A stretch of DNA of 64,000 bases from contig NC_017910.1 of assembly GCF_000262305.1 (NCBI RefSeq), forward strand, positions 2,790,001-2,854,000, in the 5' to 3' direction. The DNA is from Shimwellia blattae DSM 4481 = NBRC 105725. Lineage in GTDB: Bacteria; Pseudomonadota; Gammaproteobacteria; Enterobacterales; Enterobacteriaceae. This document shows positions 45,016-54,049 of the stretch, one piece after another. Position 1 is the stretch's first letter. Every line of letters starts with the position of its first letter. The notes under the pieces were generated by a model that saw only the letters and a program-made list of their open reading frames with translations, made no database searches and was not told where the DNA came from. Made by a program: the position numbers and the translations under genes.

Positions 45016-45370
45016 TCGTCTTCCCCTTCTGGTTGTTATGGGGGAAGTATTCCGTGGAACCGGGGCGCCATGAAGGAATCAATCATTATGACTCATAGCC
45101 ATTTGTACTTAGATAAATTACGCAAAAACAGCGCACTTTTATCGATTAGGCAGATGTTGTATCACCAGCGGCAGCCAGCTTTAGCCGCACATTATGAAAT
45201 TTTAGCCCGCCCGGTTTGGGATATGATCCCCGCCTCGCCGGGTATCCCACAGCCTGCAATACCTGAGCACTGCCGCGCGCTACATCGCCGTGCGCCATAT
45301 CCATTTTTTCGTTTCTGTGCCGGTGAACGGGCTATTCACCGTGAGATTCATCGCCAGGGGTAAGCCAAAT
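45016..45370. other. Divergent spacer tauA / outer-membrane channel
   Basis: 355 bases with the tauA SD (GGGGAAGA on the minus strand). A 92-codon ORF from ATG 45088 to 45363 shows no recognisable domain and ends just before the next gene; I treat it as noncoding. No clear operator palindrome. Confidence 0.4.
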
Positions 45371-46738
45371 ATGTTGCGAATGAGCCTGTTATTTCTCTCT
45401 TTACTGACTGCCGGGTGCGTATCGCTGGATCCCGACTATCACCAGCCAGCCGCGCCGGTTCCGTCTGTCTGGCCCGGGGCACAAAATGATGCCGCCGGTA
45501 AGGCGGTACTGCGCGACTGGCAGGAAGTGGTCAACGATACGCGCCTGAAAAGCGTGGTACACACCGCCCTGACCAATAACCGGGATATTCAGAAAGCCAT
45601 TGCCGATATCGACGCGGCCAGAGCCCTGTACGGCGAACAGCGCGCGGATCTCTTCCCGAGCCTGGATGCGGGACTGAGCACCACCCGCAGCCGCAGCCTG
45701 ACAGCCGGGTATGCCACCAGCAGCAGCGCGGTGGGCACGGCCAGCTTTGAACTGGATCTGTTTGGCCGCAACCAGAGCCTCTCCCGGGCGGCCAAAGAGA
45801 ACTGGCTTGCCAGTGAATTTACCGCCCGCAACACCCGCCTGACCCTGGTCGCGGAGATAACCACCGCCTGGATAACCATGGCTGCGGACAACAGCAATCT
45901 GGCGCTGGCAAAAGATATAATGAACAGCGCCCGGGACTCGCTGAATATCGTTAAGCGCCAGCAGTCAGTGGGGGTGGCCTCAGTGACGGATGTCAGCGAA
46001 GCCATGAGCGTTTACCAGCAGGCCCGCTCCGCCGTTGCCGGTTACCAGACCATCGTGATGCAGGATAAAAACGCCCTCGATCTGCTGGCGGGCCAGCCCC
46101 TGGCGGCCAGCGTCCTGCCCGGCACCCTCGAAAGCCTGAACGACAACACCATTGTGCTGGTCCCGGCGGGGGTCTCTTCTTCCGTGCTGCTGCGCCGCCC
46201 GGATATTCAGGAAGCGGAACACCAGCTCAAAAGCGCCAATGCCAGCATTGGCGCGGCGCGGGCAAACTTCTTCCCCAGTATCTCCCTGACCGGCACCGCC
46301 GGTTACGCCAGTGGCCCGCTGGGCCAGCTCTGGGGCCACGGAATGAATATCTGGTCGTTTACGCCGTCCATATCCCTGCCCATCTTTAATGCCGGGCGCA
46401 ATGAAGCCCAGCTGCAATATGCCGAGGCAGAAAAACAGGCGCTGGTCGCCACCTATGAGAAATCCATTCAGAGCGCTTTCCGGGATGTGTCGGACGCGCT
46501 GGCCCGCCGTGCCACCCTGGATGAGCAACTGGACGCCCAGCAGCAATATGTGCAGGCAGAGCAGCAAACTCTGGATGTCGCCCAGCGCCGCTATCAGGAA
46601 GGTGTGGGGGATTATCTGACCGTGCTGACCGCCCGCCGCACCCTGTGGAGCGCCCGGCGACAGCTGATTGCCCTGCAGCAAACCAACTTTAATAACCGGG
46701 TCACCCTCTGGCAGTCTCTGGGGGGCGGCGTCGACTGA
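45371..46738 (+). CDS. Outer-membrane efflux lipoprotein, CusC/OprM type
   Basis: 455 residues with lipobox LTAGC (cysteine 16) and two OEP repeats; hallmarks are FELDLFGRNQSLSRAA, RRPDIQEAEHQLKSANASIGAARANFFPS split over the second repeat, and VGDYLTVLTARRTLW. This family forms the trimeric exit duct of RND or MFS pumps. ATG 45371 is chosen for the signal peptide; AGGGG is about ten bases upstream. No pump or adaptor gene is adjacent, so its partner is encoded elsewhere. Confidence 0.88.
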   Translation: MLRMSLLFLSLLTAGCVSLDPDYHQPAAPVPSVWPGAQNDAAGKAVLRDWQEVVNDTRLKSVVHTALTNNRDIQKAIADIDAARALYGEQRADLFPSLDAGLSTTRSRSLTAGYATSSSAVGTASFELDLFGRNQSLSRAAKENWLASEFTARNTRLTLVAEITTAWITMAADNSNLALAKDIMNSARDSLNIVKRQQSVGVASVTDVSEAMSVYQQARSAVAGYQTIVMQDKNALDLLAGQPLAASVLPGTLESLNDNTIVLVPAGVSSSVLLRRPDIQEAEHQLKSANASIGAARANFFPSISLTGTAGYASGPLGQLWGHGMNIWSFTPSISLPIFNAGRNEAQLQYAEAEKQALVATYEKSIQSAFRDVSDALARRATLDEQLDAQQQYVQAEQQTLDVAQRRYQEGVGDYLTVLTARRTLWSARRQLIALQQTNFNNRVTLWQSLGGGVD

Positions 46739-46750
46739 CGGGCAATCCAG

Positions 46751-47665
46751 TTAGCGGCTTTTATACCCTGCCTGGCTGACCTGCGCACACAGGGCACGGA
46801 TCCACTGGTGCGCCGGGTCACGGTGCACCCGCTCGTGCCAGGCCATACTTTTGGTAAAGCCCGGGATATCCAGCGGGGGAGCCATCACCGCCATCTGCTC
46901 CTGGCGGCAGGCCAGGCGGCGCGGCACAACCGCTATCATATCCGTGGCGCGCAGCATTTCGCTCAGTACCAGAAAGCTGTTGACCACCAGCCCCACCCGG
47001 CGGCTGCGGCCCAGGGCCGCCAGCGCTTCATCCGTGGGGCCACGAAAGCTGCCGCGCCCGGAGACCAGGATATGCTCCAGACTGCAAAACGTCTCCATGC
47101 TCAGCGGGCCGTCACCGGCGTGGGGGTGGCTGGCGCGCATCATACAAACATACTGCTCCTGATACAGGGGCTGGCTGTGTAAATCTTCCGGCGTAGTCTG
47201 GGGGGTCACCAGCGCCATATCGACCTCTCCCTGCTCCAGCTGACGCCCGAGGCGCCCGTGATCCACCGCCACCACCGCCACACGGATCCCCGGCGCCTGC
47301 TGTTTTAGCGCCGCCATCAGCGGCACCACCACAGCTTTAAGCGCATAGTCCGTTGCCGCAATGGTATAGGTTATCCGGGATTCAGACGGCTCAAAGGCCA
47401 CCGGGGCCAGCAATACGGAAATATCACTCAGCACCTGTTTAACCGGCCCGGCCAGCGCCAGGGCGCGGGCGGTTGGCACCATGCCCCGCTGGGCGCGGAT
47501 AAACAAAGGATCATCGAAAAAGTCCCGCAGGCGCGTCAGCATCGCGCTGACGGCAGGCTGGGTGAGCGACAGGCGCTGTGCGGCCCGGGTAACGCTGCCT
47601 TCATCCAGCAGCGCGTCGAGGGTTTTAAGCAAATTAAGATCGAGGGCTCTGATATCAGAACTCAT
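46751..47665 (-). CDS. LysR-family transcriptional regulator
   Basis: 304 residues from ATG 47665 (a TTG four codons upstream is possible). The N-terminal helix-turn-helix (LDEGSVTRAAQRLSLTQPAVSAMLTRLR) is followed by a NodD/SyrM-like effector domain. It lies downstream of, and on the same strand as, the AEC transporter gene, and is convergent with the efflux channel. The ligand is unknown. Confidence 0.88.
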   Translation of the reverse strand: MSSDIRALDLNLLKTLDALLDEGSVTRAAQRLSLTQPAVSAMLTRLRDFFDDPLFIRAQRGMVPTARALALAGPVKQVLSDISVLLAPVAFEPSESRITYTIAATDYALKAVVVPLMAALKQQAPGIRVAVVAVDHGRLGRQLEQGEVDMALVTPQTTPEDLHSQPLYQEQYVCMMRASHPHAGDGPLSMETFCSLEHILVSGRGSFRGPTDEALAALGRSRRVGLVVNSFLVLSEMLRATDMIAVVPRRLACRQEQMAVMAPPLDIPGFTKSMAWHERVHRDPAHQWIRALCAQVSQAGYKSR

Positions 47666-47787
47666 GATAGTAACCAAAATATGAAATAAAAATGTTATAT
47701 AGAATGCTAACTATCCCGGTATAGCGTGTCTATCCTTTAGCGCACAAGATGTAACATACCGGTGAATTCTGGCCCCGGTGCCCGGTA

Positions 47788-48744
47788 TTACCCCAGCTGA
47801 TAACTGCGTAAAATATACAGCCCGAACGACGTGGTAATGATGGAGCCCACCGTCGTCAGGCCAATAATATTGGCCGCCAGCACCCCGTTGCCCCCCATCG
47901 CTCTGGTCATCGCGTAACTGGCCGCCGCCGCCGGGGTACAGGAAAATAAAAACATCACCCCCAGCTCCGCCCCGCGAAACCCGCACAGCCAGCCGCCCAC
48001 CGTCAGCAACAGCGGGATAATCAGCACCCGCGCCAGCGAGGAATAGAGCGCCGTGAGCGAGGCACTGAACGCGGCAGATAAATCCAGCGAGGCCCCGGCA
48101 CACAGCATCGCCAGCGGCAGCGCCAGGCCAGAAATCAGATCCCCCGTCCGGGCAATGGCGTGGGGGATCTGCCAGCCGGTACTGCTCCACAACAGCGCCA
48201 CCACCAGGCTGATAATCAGCGGGTTTTTCACCACCCCACGCACCACCGTAAACCCGCCCTTTACCCCGGCCCCTCCCGGGCTCAGCGAGCGGGTCAGCGA
48301 AATAACCGACAGCAGGTTAAACAGAATAACCGTGACCGCCATATATAGTGAGCCGGTGGCAATGCCCTCTTTGCCGTAAGCCATGGACGCATAGGCCAGG
48401 CCAACGATGGCCGTATTCGCCCGGAATCCCCCCTGCACAAAAATCCCCCGCTCGCGGCGGTTTTTGACCAGCAATGGCGCCACCAGCTCCAGCAATAACC
48501 AGGAGATCAGCGTGCCTGCCCCGCCATATAACGCCAGCGGCAGATTACTCGCCAGCGGCAGCGGGTGGCTGGAGATACTGAAAAAGAGCAGGCAGGGTAA
48601 CGCCAGTAAAAAAACTAACCGCGAGGCCCCTTCACAAAAAGTGTCGTTTAACAGGCCGCAGCGGCGCAGCACAACCCCCAGCACCAGCAGCAATAAGTTC
48701 GGCAGTGTCACGCCCAGTACAAATATCCATGTTTCCCATACCAT
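47788..48744 (-). CDS. AEC-family membrane transporter
   Basis: 318 residues from ATG 48744, with about ten helices in two repeats (N-terminal MVWETWIFVLGVTLPNLLLL; C-terminal LGVMFLFSCTPAAAASYAMTRAMGGN). Auxin-efflux-carrier family proteins in bacteria export or import malate, malonate or similar acids. Likely regulated by the LysR gene 122 bases downstream. A perfect palindrome lies 72 bases upstream. Confidence 0.82.
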   Translation of the reverse strand: MVWETWIFVLGVTLPNLLLLVLGVVLRRCGLLNDTFCEGASRLVFLLALPCLLFFSISSHPLPLASNLPLALYGGAGTLISWLLLELVAPLLVKNRRERGIFVQGGFRANTAIVGLAYASMAYGKEGIATGSLYMAVTVILFNLLSVISLTRSLSPGGAGVKGGFTVVRGVVKNPLIISLVVALLWSSTGWQIPHAIARTGDLISGLALPLAMLCAGASLDLSAAFSASLTALYSSLARVLIIPLLLTVGGWLCGFRGAELGVMFLFSCTPAAAASYAMTRAMGGNGVLAANIIGLTTVGSIITTSFGLYILRSYQLG

Positions 48745-49107
48745 AACTCTGTGACCTTTATTGTTATTTACAATTCGTCTACTGCCAGCACATCCGTTTG
48801 ACCAGCTTTGAGTAACATTAAACCTTAATGACAAAATCTTACCATCAGTATGATTTTATAGACCTATTACCCTGATGTAAGCGTAATTGCCTTTGCCGCC
48901 AGCCTTCTCGCTGCGCGGCATTTTTTTTGCCCGCTGTTCAGGGGGCCGGGAGCTGGCCATCTCCCGGGCCTGGCGGGGCGCATCCCTGTTTATCATCCGG
49001 CACGCGTCAGTGGCCCGCAGCGCGCTGTTGCCTGTTTACCGGTAAATATTCTATAACGGTGTATCCACCTGTTAACACTCAACGTCTTAATCCGGATACC
49101 ACACATC
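48745..49107. other. Divergent spacer AEC transporter / yicL
   Basis: 363 bases. Two palindromes stand out: CATTAA-ACC-TTAATG at 48816-48830 on the transporter side and TTTACCGGTAAA at 49035-49046 on the yicL side. No gene seen. Confidence 0.5.
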
Positions 49108-50016
49108 ATGAATCCATCCAGAAAAGGGATGCTCTGCGTATTACTGGCTGCCGTTTTGTGGGGCAGCTCCGGCGTATGTGCCCAGTACATTATGGATAAC
49201 AATCAGGTCTCCCCGGCCTGGCTGACCATGCTACGGCTGGTGTTTTCCGGCGTAATTATCCTGACGCTGGCCTTCTTTCAGGGGGAAAGCCTGTGGCGCA
49301 TCTTCGCCCGACGCCAGGATGCCTGGCGGCTGTTCGCCTTCTCCCTGTTTGGCGCACTCACCGTGCAGCTGACATTTCTGGCGGCCATTGCCCATGCCAA
49401 CGCGGCCACAGCAACGGTACTGCAGTTTCTCTCGCCGACGATCATCGTGCTGTGGTTCGCCCTGGTGCGTAAACAGTTCCCCGGCGGGCGGGTGATCAGC
49501 GCCATTATCGCCTCGCTGGCGGGCACCTTTTTACTGGTTACCCACGGGGCGCTGGATTCGCTGTCCATCTCCCTGGCGGCCCTGATCTGGGGGGTTACCT
49601 CCGCCATTGCCGCCGCCTTCTACACCACCTACCCCTCCGGGCTGATTGCCCGTTACGGCACCCTGCCGGTGGTGGGCTGGAGCATGCTGATTGCCGGGCT
49701 CGCCCTGGCGCCGTTTGCCCTGTCCGGCACCCAGCACATCGCCCCTGGCGGGGGCAATCTGTTCGCTTTTTTCTATCTTATTGTCATCGGCACCGCGCTG
49801 AACTTTACCCTCTACCTGAAAGGGGCCCAGCTGATTGGCGGCCAGAAGGCCAGCATTCTGAGCTGTGCCGAGCCCCTGAGCAGCGCGCTGTTGTCCGTAT
49901 TATTGTTAGGGGTCAGCTTCACGCTGCCGGACTGGCTGGGCACCTTATGTATTGTCGGCTCCGTGGTGCTGATAGCCCTCGGGAACCGGGGAAAACTGCA
50001 CCGCACCCAACAATAA
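49108..50016 (+). CDS. yicL: EamA/DMT-family inner-membrane transporter YicL
   Basis: 302 residues, ten helices in two EamA repeats. Extended identity to E. coli YicL (LLAAVLWGSSGVCAQYIM, TATVLQFLSPTIIV, LYLKGAQLIGGQKASILSCAEPLSSALLS). Substrate unknown; related proteins export amino acids or metabolites. Confidence 0.85.
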   Translation: MNPSRKGMLCVLLAAVLWGSSGVCAQYIMDNNQVSPAWLTMLRLVFSGVIILTLAFFQGESLWRIFARRQDAWRLFAFSLFGALTVQLTFLAAIAHANAATATVLQFLSPTIIVLWFALVRKQFPGGRVISAIIASLAGTFLLVTHGALDSLSISLAALIWGVTSAIAAAFYTTYPSGLIARYGTLPVVGWSMLIAGLALAPFALSGTQHIAPGGGNLFAFFYLIVIGTALNFTLYLKGAQLIGGQKASILSCAEPLSSALLSVLLLGVSFTLPDWLGTLCIVGSVVLIALGNRGKLHRTQQ

Positions 50017-50062
50017 CGTGTTACATTAATGCCACATTTAAGTAACAACAACGGAGCCCTCT

Positions 50063-50935
50063 CTGGAGATCCTGCGTCGCGCGATTGAACGTCAGGTGCT
50101 GAGCCTCACCGGAATGGCACTTAACCAGGTTAACTTTGAGCAGCCGCCGGGCGATCCGGGCCGCTACGGCCCGGACTCTGCTATCTGGCAAGTACACGGC
50201 GACTTCAGCTCCATGCTGTGTGGCGGGATAAGCGCCCTGCTGCTGCAAATGCTCCACCCCCTGGCCCTGGCCGGTGTCTGGGATCATTCCCGCTTCCGGG
50301 AGGATATATACGGCCGCCTGCGGCGCACCAGCCTGTTTATCTCCGCCACCACATTTGCCCCGGCCCCGGTGGCTGAGCAGCTCATCGAGCGGGTCAGGGC
50401 TATTCACTTGCAGATCAACGGCACAGACAGCGCCAGCACACCTTATGCCGCCAGCGATCCGGATCTGCTGACCTGGGTACATGTTGCCGAATGCCGTAGT
50501 TTTATGGCCGCCCACCTGCGTTACCGGCGGCGGATTGTCACCACAGAGCAGCAGGATCAGTATTACCGCGAAGCGGCACACATCGCACTGGCCCTTGGTG
50601 CCCGCCATGTTCCGGCCAGTTGCGCGGACATTGCCGACTACCTGGCGCAAATGCGCCCCCGGTTACGCTGTGATGAGCGCACCCGGGATGTCGCCCGGGT
50701 GCTGTTTCAGGCCCCGGCCCCTTCCCTGCTCGCCCGCCCGGCAGTGGCAATTATGCTGCACGGTGGTGTGGATCTCCTGCCGGACTGGGCAAGCCAGATG
50801 CTCGGGCTCACCCAGTCCGGGCTTCGCCGCCGGATGGTACGCGCCGGGGTGCACAGCCTGGCAACCGTGATCCGCGGTTGTGTCCGTAACGGCGCGTACC
50901 ACTGCGCCATGCGCCGCATGGGGCGCCCCCTCTGA
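50063..50935 (+). CDS. DUF2236 / MpaB-type oxygenase-like protein
   Basis: About 290 residues. The family includes rubber oxygenase-like haem proteins and is otherwise uncharacterised in enterobacteria. Landmarks: SAIWQVHGDFSSMLCGGISALLLQMLHPLALAGV and LTWVHVAECRSF. The 5' end is unclear: the frame opens at 50042 with no ATG or GTG before GTG 50096, yet residues LEILRRAIERQVLSLTG look like family N-terminus. CTG 50063, six bases after CGGAG, is my chosen start; GTG 50096 is the alternative. Confidence 0.7.
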   Translation: MEILRRAIERQVLSLTGMALNQVNFEQPPGDPGRYGPDSAIWQVHGDFSSMLCGGISALLLQMLHPLALAGVWDHSRFREDIYGRLRRTSLFISATTFAPAPVAEQLIERVRAIHLQINGTDSASTPYAASDPDLLTWVHVAECRSFMAAHLRYRRRIVTTEQQDQYYREAAHIALALGARHVPASCADIADYLAQMRPRLRCDERTRDVARVLFQAPAPSLLARPAVAIMLHGGVDLLPDWASQMLGLTQSGLRRRMVRAGVHSLATVIRGCVRNGAYHCAMRRMGRPL

Positions 50936-50966
50936 TATCACCTACATTTACCTGAAAGGAGCCATA

Positions 50967-52040
50967 ATGACCGTCTCTCACTCACTGACCGACACGCTGG
51001 GGATCCTGCCGCTTATCCAGGCGCCGATGGCCGGTGTCTCCACACCCGCTCTGGCTGCCGCCGTGAGTGAAGCCGGCGCACTGGGCTCCCTGGGCATTGG
51101 CGCCAGCACCCTCAGCCAGGCCCGGGAGATGATCCTGGCGACCAGAGCGCTGACCAGTAAACCTTTTAATGTCAACGTGTTCTGCCACCAGCCCGCCCGC
51201 CGCGACGCGCAGCTTGAGCAGCAGTGGCTAAACCATCTGGCACCGCTGTTTGACGAGTTTTCCGCCTCCACGCCAACACAGTTAACGGAAATTTACCCCA
51301 GTTTTCTCAGCGATCCGGCGCAGTTATCCCTGCTGCTGGAAACCCGCCCGGCGGTGGTCAGTTTTCATTTTGGCCTGCCACCGGCAGAGCAGGTGCAGGC
51401 CCTCCGGGACGCGGGAATCTACACCCTTGCTTCGGTGACCTCACTGCCGGAAGCCCTGGCCGCCGGGGAGGCAGGCGTAGACGCCCTGGTCGCCCAGGGG
51501 ATTGAGGCCGGTGGTCACCGGGGAATATTTGATCCCCACGGGCCTGACGAGCAGCTCACCACCCTGGCGCTGGTCCGGCTGCTGCACCAGCACCAGTCGC
51601 GGCCGGTCATTGCCGCCGGTGGCATTATGCACGGTGACGATATTCAGCAGATGCTTAACGCCGGTGCCTGTGCGGTGCAGCTGGGCAGTGCGTTTTTACG
51701 CTGCCCGGAATCGGCCACCACCGCCAGCTGGCGGGAAAACCTCAAAAGCCCGGACACGGCACACACCCGCCTGACCCGCGTCATCTCCGGGCGCCCGGCC
51801 CGGGGAATCGTCAATCGCCTGATAACCTGGGGTGAAACCGCAGATGCCCCGCCCCCGGCGGATTACCCGCTGGCTTATGACGTGGCAAAACAGCTGAACG
51901 GGCTGGCGGGCCGCCATGGCAGCCACGCCTTTGCCGCCCAGTGGGCCGGTCAGCGGGCCTTTCTGGCCCGTGAAGCCCCGGCGGCTGATATCGTCAGCCA
52001 GCTACTGGCAGAACTGCACCAGGCCAGGGCCGCATCCTGA
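50967..52040 (+). CDS. Nitronate monooxygenase-like FMN protein
   Basis: 357 residues from ATG 50967 with AAAGGAG upstream. TIM-barrel of the NMO / 2-nitropropane dioxygenase family: LIQAPMAGVSTP at the start, FHFGLPP, the EAGGHRG histidine and phosphate-binding VIAAGGI / VQLGSAFL. It oxidises propionate-3-nitronate or related compounds in family members. It follows the DUF2236 gene by 31 bases, probably as an operon. Confidence 0.88.
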   Translation: MTVSHSLTDTLGILPLIQAPMAGVSTPALAAAVSEAGALGSLGIGASTLSQAREMILATRALTSKPFNVNVFCHQPARRDAQLEQQWLNHLAPLFDEFSASTPTQLTEIYPSFLSDPAQLSLLLETRPAVVSFHFGLPPAEQVQALRDAGIYTLASVTSLPEALAAGEAGVDALVAQGIEAGGHRGIFDPHGPDEQLTTLALVRLLHQHQSRPVIAAGGIMHGDDIQQMLNAGACAVQLGSAFLRCPESATTASWRENLKSPDTAHTRLTRVISGRPARGIVNRLITWGETADAPPPADYPLAYDVAKQLNGLAGRHGSHAFAAQWAGQRAFLAREAPAADIVSQLLAELHQARAAS

Positions 52041-52408
52041 TTCCGGAACCGGAGGGTCGGCCCTCCGGTTATTTCGCTGAATATATTGCGGTGAATCCCC
52101 CTATTTCCCGCCCCGTTTACTCTCCCCCCTAAAATAAAAAATGTTATTTTTTATTTTCCATAACGTGACCAGTTACGGCAGGCATTATCACTCACGAAAA
52201 TAAATACCGGTCAGACAGCCAGCTGATGGGCTATTTTTTGTGATCTATATTCCAGTAATAGCTATAACTTGCATAAAAAAAGTAGTTTCAGTGTAATGTT
52301 TTGTCAATCAGGCTGATTACATAGACTACTGAATAGTGAGTGTTGCATTAAGGCAACCGCGCCGGTGTAACTTCAGGGATGGCGAGAATAGATAAGAAAT
52401 AATAAACA
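52041..52408. other. AT-rich spacer before the unknown small protein
   Basis: 368 bases, AT-rich from about 52130 onward (runs such as AAAATAAAAAATG and TTTTTTATTTTCC). Beyond the terminator hairpin I see no gene or palindrome that stands out. Confidence 0.4.
52047..52074 (+). terminator. Hairpin after the NMO-like gene
   Basis: Ten-base perfect stem AACCGGAGGG / CCCTCCGGTT with loop TCGG, followed by ATTTC. A weak T-run. Confidence 0.65.
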
Positions 52409-52732
52409 ATGAAATATGCACTACTGTGTTTGTGTTTTTTTCTGACTTGTTGTGATGATACCGATATTGAAGTCCAGACCATCAAATGCGGGCTGGCTAT
52501 CTCTGAAGTGGGCAATGAGCAGGCAAAAAATAACTTTCTTACCCACGGTAATATACCCCATATTATGGCCGATATCTTCCTGCTGGAAGAAAAAGCAAAA
52601 GATGAACTGGGCATGTACAGCGATAACCAGCAACAGCAGCGCCAGCTGATTATTGAAGAGTATAACTCCTGGTTTTGCCGCAATATTCACGCCCAGGCGA
52701 AAATAGCACTTCCCACGCGCTCTGCTTCATAA
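52409..52732 (+). CDS. Unknown small secreted or lipoprotein-like protein
   Basis: 107 residues. The N-terminus MKYALLCLCFFLTCCDD looks like a short signal peptide, with LTCC as a non-standard lipobox. The rest is polar and partly helical (FLLEEKAKDELGMYSDNQQQ). No family recognised. The SD is weak and the surrounding DNA is AT-rich, which points to acquired sequence. Confidence 0.5.
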   Translation: MKYALLCLCFFLTCCDDTDIEVQTIKCGLAISEVGNEQAKNNFLTHGNIPHIMADIFLLEEKAKDELGMYSDNQQQQRQLIIEEYNSWFCRNIHAQAKIALPTRSAS

Positions 52733-52802
52733 CGGTATCACGCCGCTTACCTGCAAAACTCGCGCTGGCAGCCAGCTATTGTGGCTGCCAGGCGTACTAT
52801 TA

Positions 52803-53291
52803 TCAGCGCTTATCAATATTGCGCCGCGGAACACAATAAAACACCGGCAAATCGCCATAGGTCAGCAGCCGGTTATCATATTTATCCCGATCCATTGCCA
52901 GGGTAAGAAAGCGCCCCGAGGTTGAAAAAAACGACGGTAATAATCTTCCCACCACATGTTTTTGCTGGTCAGTACCCTGTAACTGCTCAATTTGCGTGCT
53001 CTCAAGCGTCAGGCTTTCCCCGCTGTACTTATAATTAAAATGCACCTGGCGGCTAATGGCCCCCTGCTGAACGCCATCACTCACCACCCCGTTCACACTG
53101 AACATGCCCGAGCCGTGGTTAAATAAAATGGTATACCTGGCGTTAATGGATAAATTACCCTCAACAAAACGGCTTTCGCTGCTGCAATACACCGGGAAGG
53201 AGACCTGCTGCATATAAAAATAGCGCCAGACAGCCACCCCAAGCGCAAACGCGACCACACCACCTGCGATCATCAGAAGTCGTCGTTTCAT
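52803..53291 (-). CDS. FidL-like membrane protein, partner of the ToxR-like regulator
   Basis: 162 residues: one N-terminal membrane helix (LLMIAGGVVAFALGVAVWRYF) and a periplasmic domain with a cysteine near each end (VYCSSESRF, FYCVPRR). It resembles FidL/PsaF/ToxS-type accessory proteins that stabilise membrane-bound ToxR-family regulators. It overlaps the regulator gene by four bases. Confidence 0.65.
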   Translation of the reverse strand: MKRRLLMIAGGVVAFALGVAVWRYFYMQQVSFPVYCSSESRFVEGNLSINARYTILFNHGSGMFSVNGVVSDGVQQGAISRQVHFNYKYSGESLTLESTQIEQLQGTDQQKHVVGRLLPSFFSTSGRFLTLAMDRDKYDNRLLTYGDLPVFYCVPRRNIDKR

Positions 53292-54049
53292 ACCGCAGGC
53301 CTCCGGCTAACCAGCAGAACCTGACATTGCTGCTGGCGGGACGAATAGTGCTGACAAATTAAAAATGAGGTCCGCATAACGCGCGGGTTTTGCATAACAA
53401 ATATCGCGCTGTTTTCCGTGCAGCTGATCTGGTTACGCTTCATCTCCTGGAGGATAAGGTCCGGGTTATCGCTGCCTTTATAACGCACCTGGCAAAACTG
53501 CCCGGGCAGCGTTTTCCAGCTGGAAAACACATCATTCTGGCGGGTTATCAATAAACCGGTCAGCAGCGGCAACAGGAAAAGGATCATACACCAGCCAGCA
53601 AACCACACGGGCTTTAGCCGGGCAGGCTGAGGCTTTCGCGCCGCTGGTTGCCGGGGCGCCTCCTCCACTGTTATGGCCGGGGTGGCGGTCACTTCCGCAG
53701 GCTGGAGCGCCACGCTGTACTCTGCGCTGATCGTCAGGCCAATGCGTGGAATGGTGGTAATCATATTACCGACCCCCGCCGCATCCAGCACTTTTCTCAG
53801 GTGCGAAATGGTCTGGTAGAACGTGTTATTGGTAACATATGTAATTGCGCCTTCCCCCCAGGCAAACTTAATTAAGCTCTCCCGGGTTACAACATCCCCC
53901 TGATTACGTAATAAATAAACCAAACATAAACATGCAGGAGTCTGGATGCTGTGTTTTTCATCCGACGTTAATGTCTGCAGTACCCGCTGTAGCGGGTTAA
54001 ATATAATACTGTTATTAATCACATAAACTTCATTATTAAATTCAATCAT
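53288..54049 (-). CDS. ToxR/CadC/MarT-like membrane transcription regulator
   Basis: 253 residues. A winged-helix DNA-binding domain occupies about residues 10-110 (VVTRESLIKFAWGEGA, NTFYQTISHLRKVLDAAG, ITTIPRIGLTISAEY). A Pro-rich linker, one membrane helix (about 148-170) and a periplasmic domain with four cysteines follow. Regulators of this build sense envelope signals. The gene pairs with a FidL-like gene as marT-fidL, psaEF and toxRS do. No obvious structural genes follow it. Confidence 0.8.
   Translation of the reverse strand: MIEFNNEVYVINNSIIFNPLQRVLQTLTSDEKHSIQTPACLCLVYLLRNQGDVVTRESLIKFAWGEGAITYVTNNTFYQTISHLRKVLDAAGVGNMITTIPRIGLTISAEYSVALQPAEVTATPAITVEEAPRQPAARKPQPARLKPVWFAGWCMILFLLPLLTGLLITRQNDVFSSWKTLPGQFCQVRYKGSDNPDLILQEMKRNQISCTENSAIFVMQNPRVMRTSFLICQHYSSRQQQCQVLLVSRRPAV

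Noticed and set aside
45088..45363. 92-codon ORF between tauA and the efflux channel
   Set aside because: No domain, no clear SD, and it ends just before the SD of the next gene; more likely promoter DNA.
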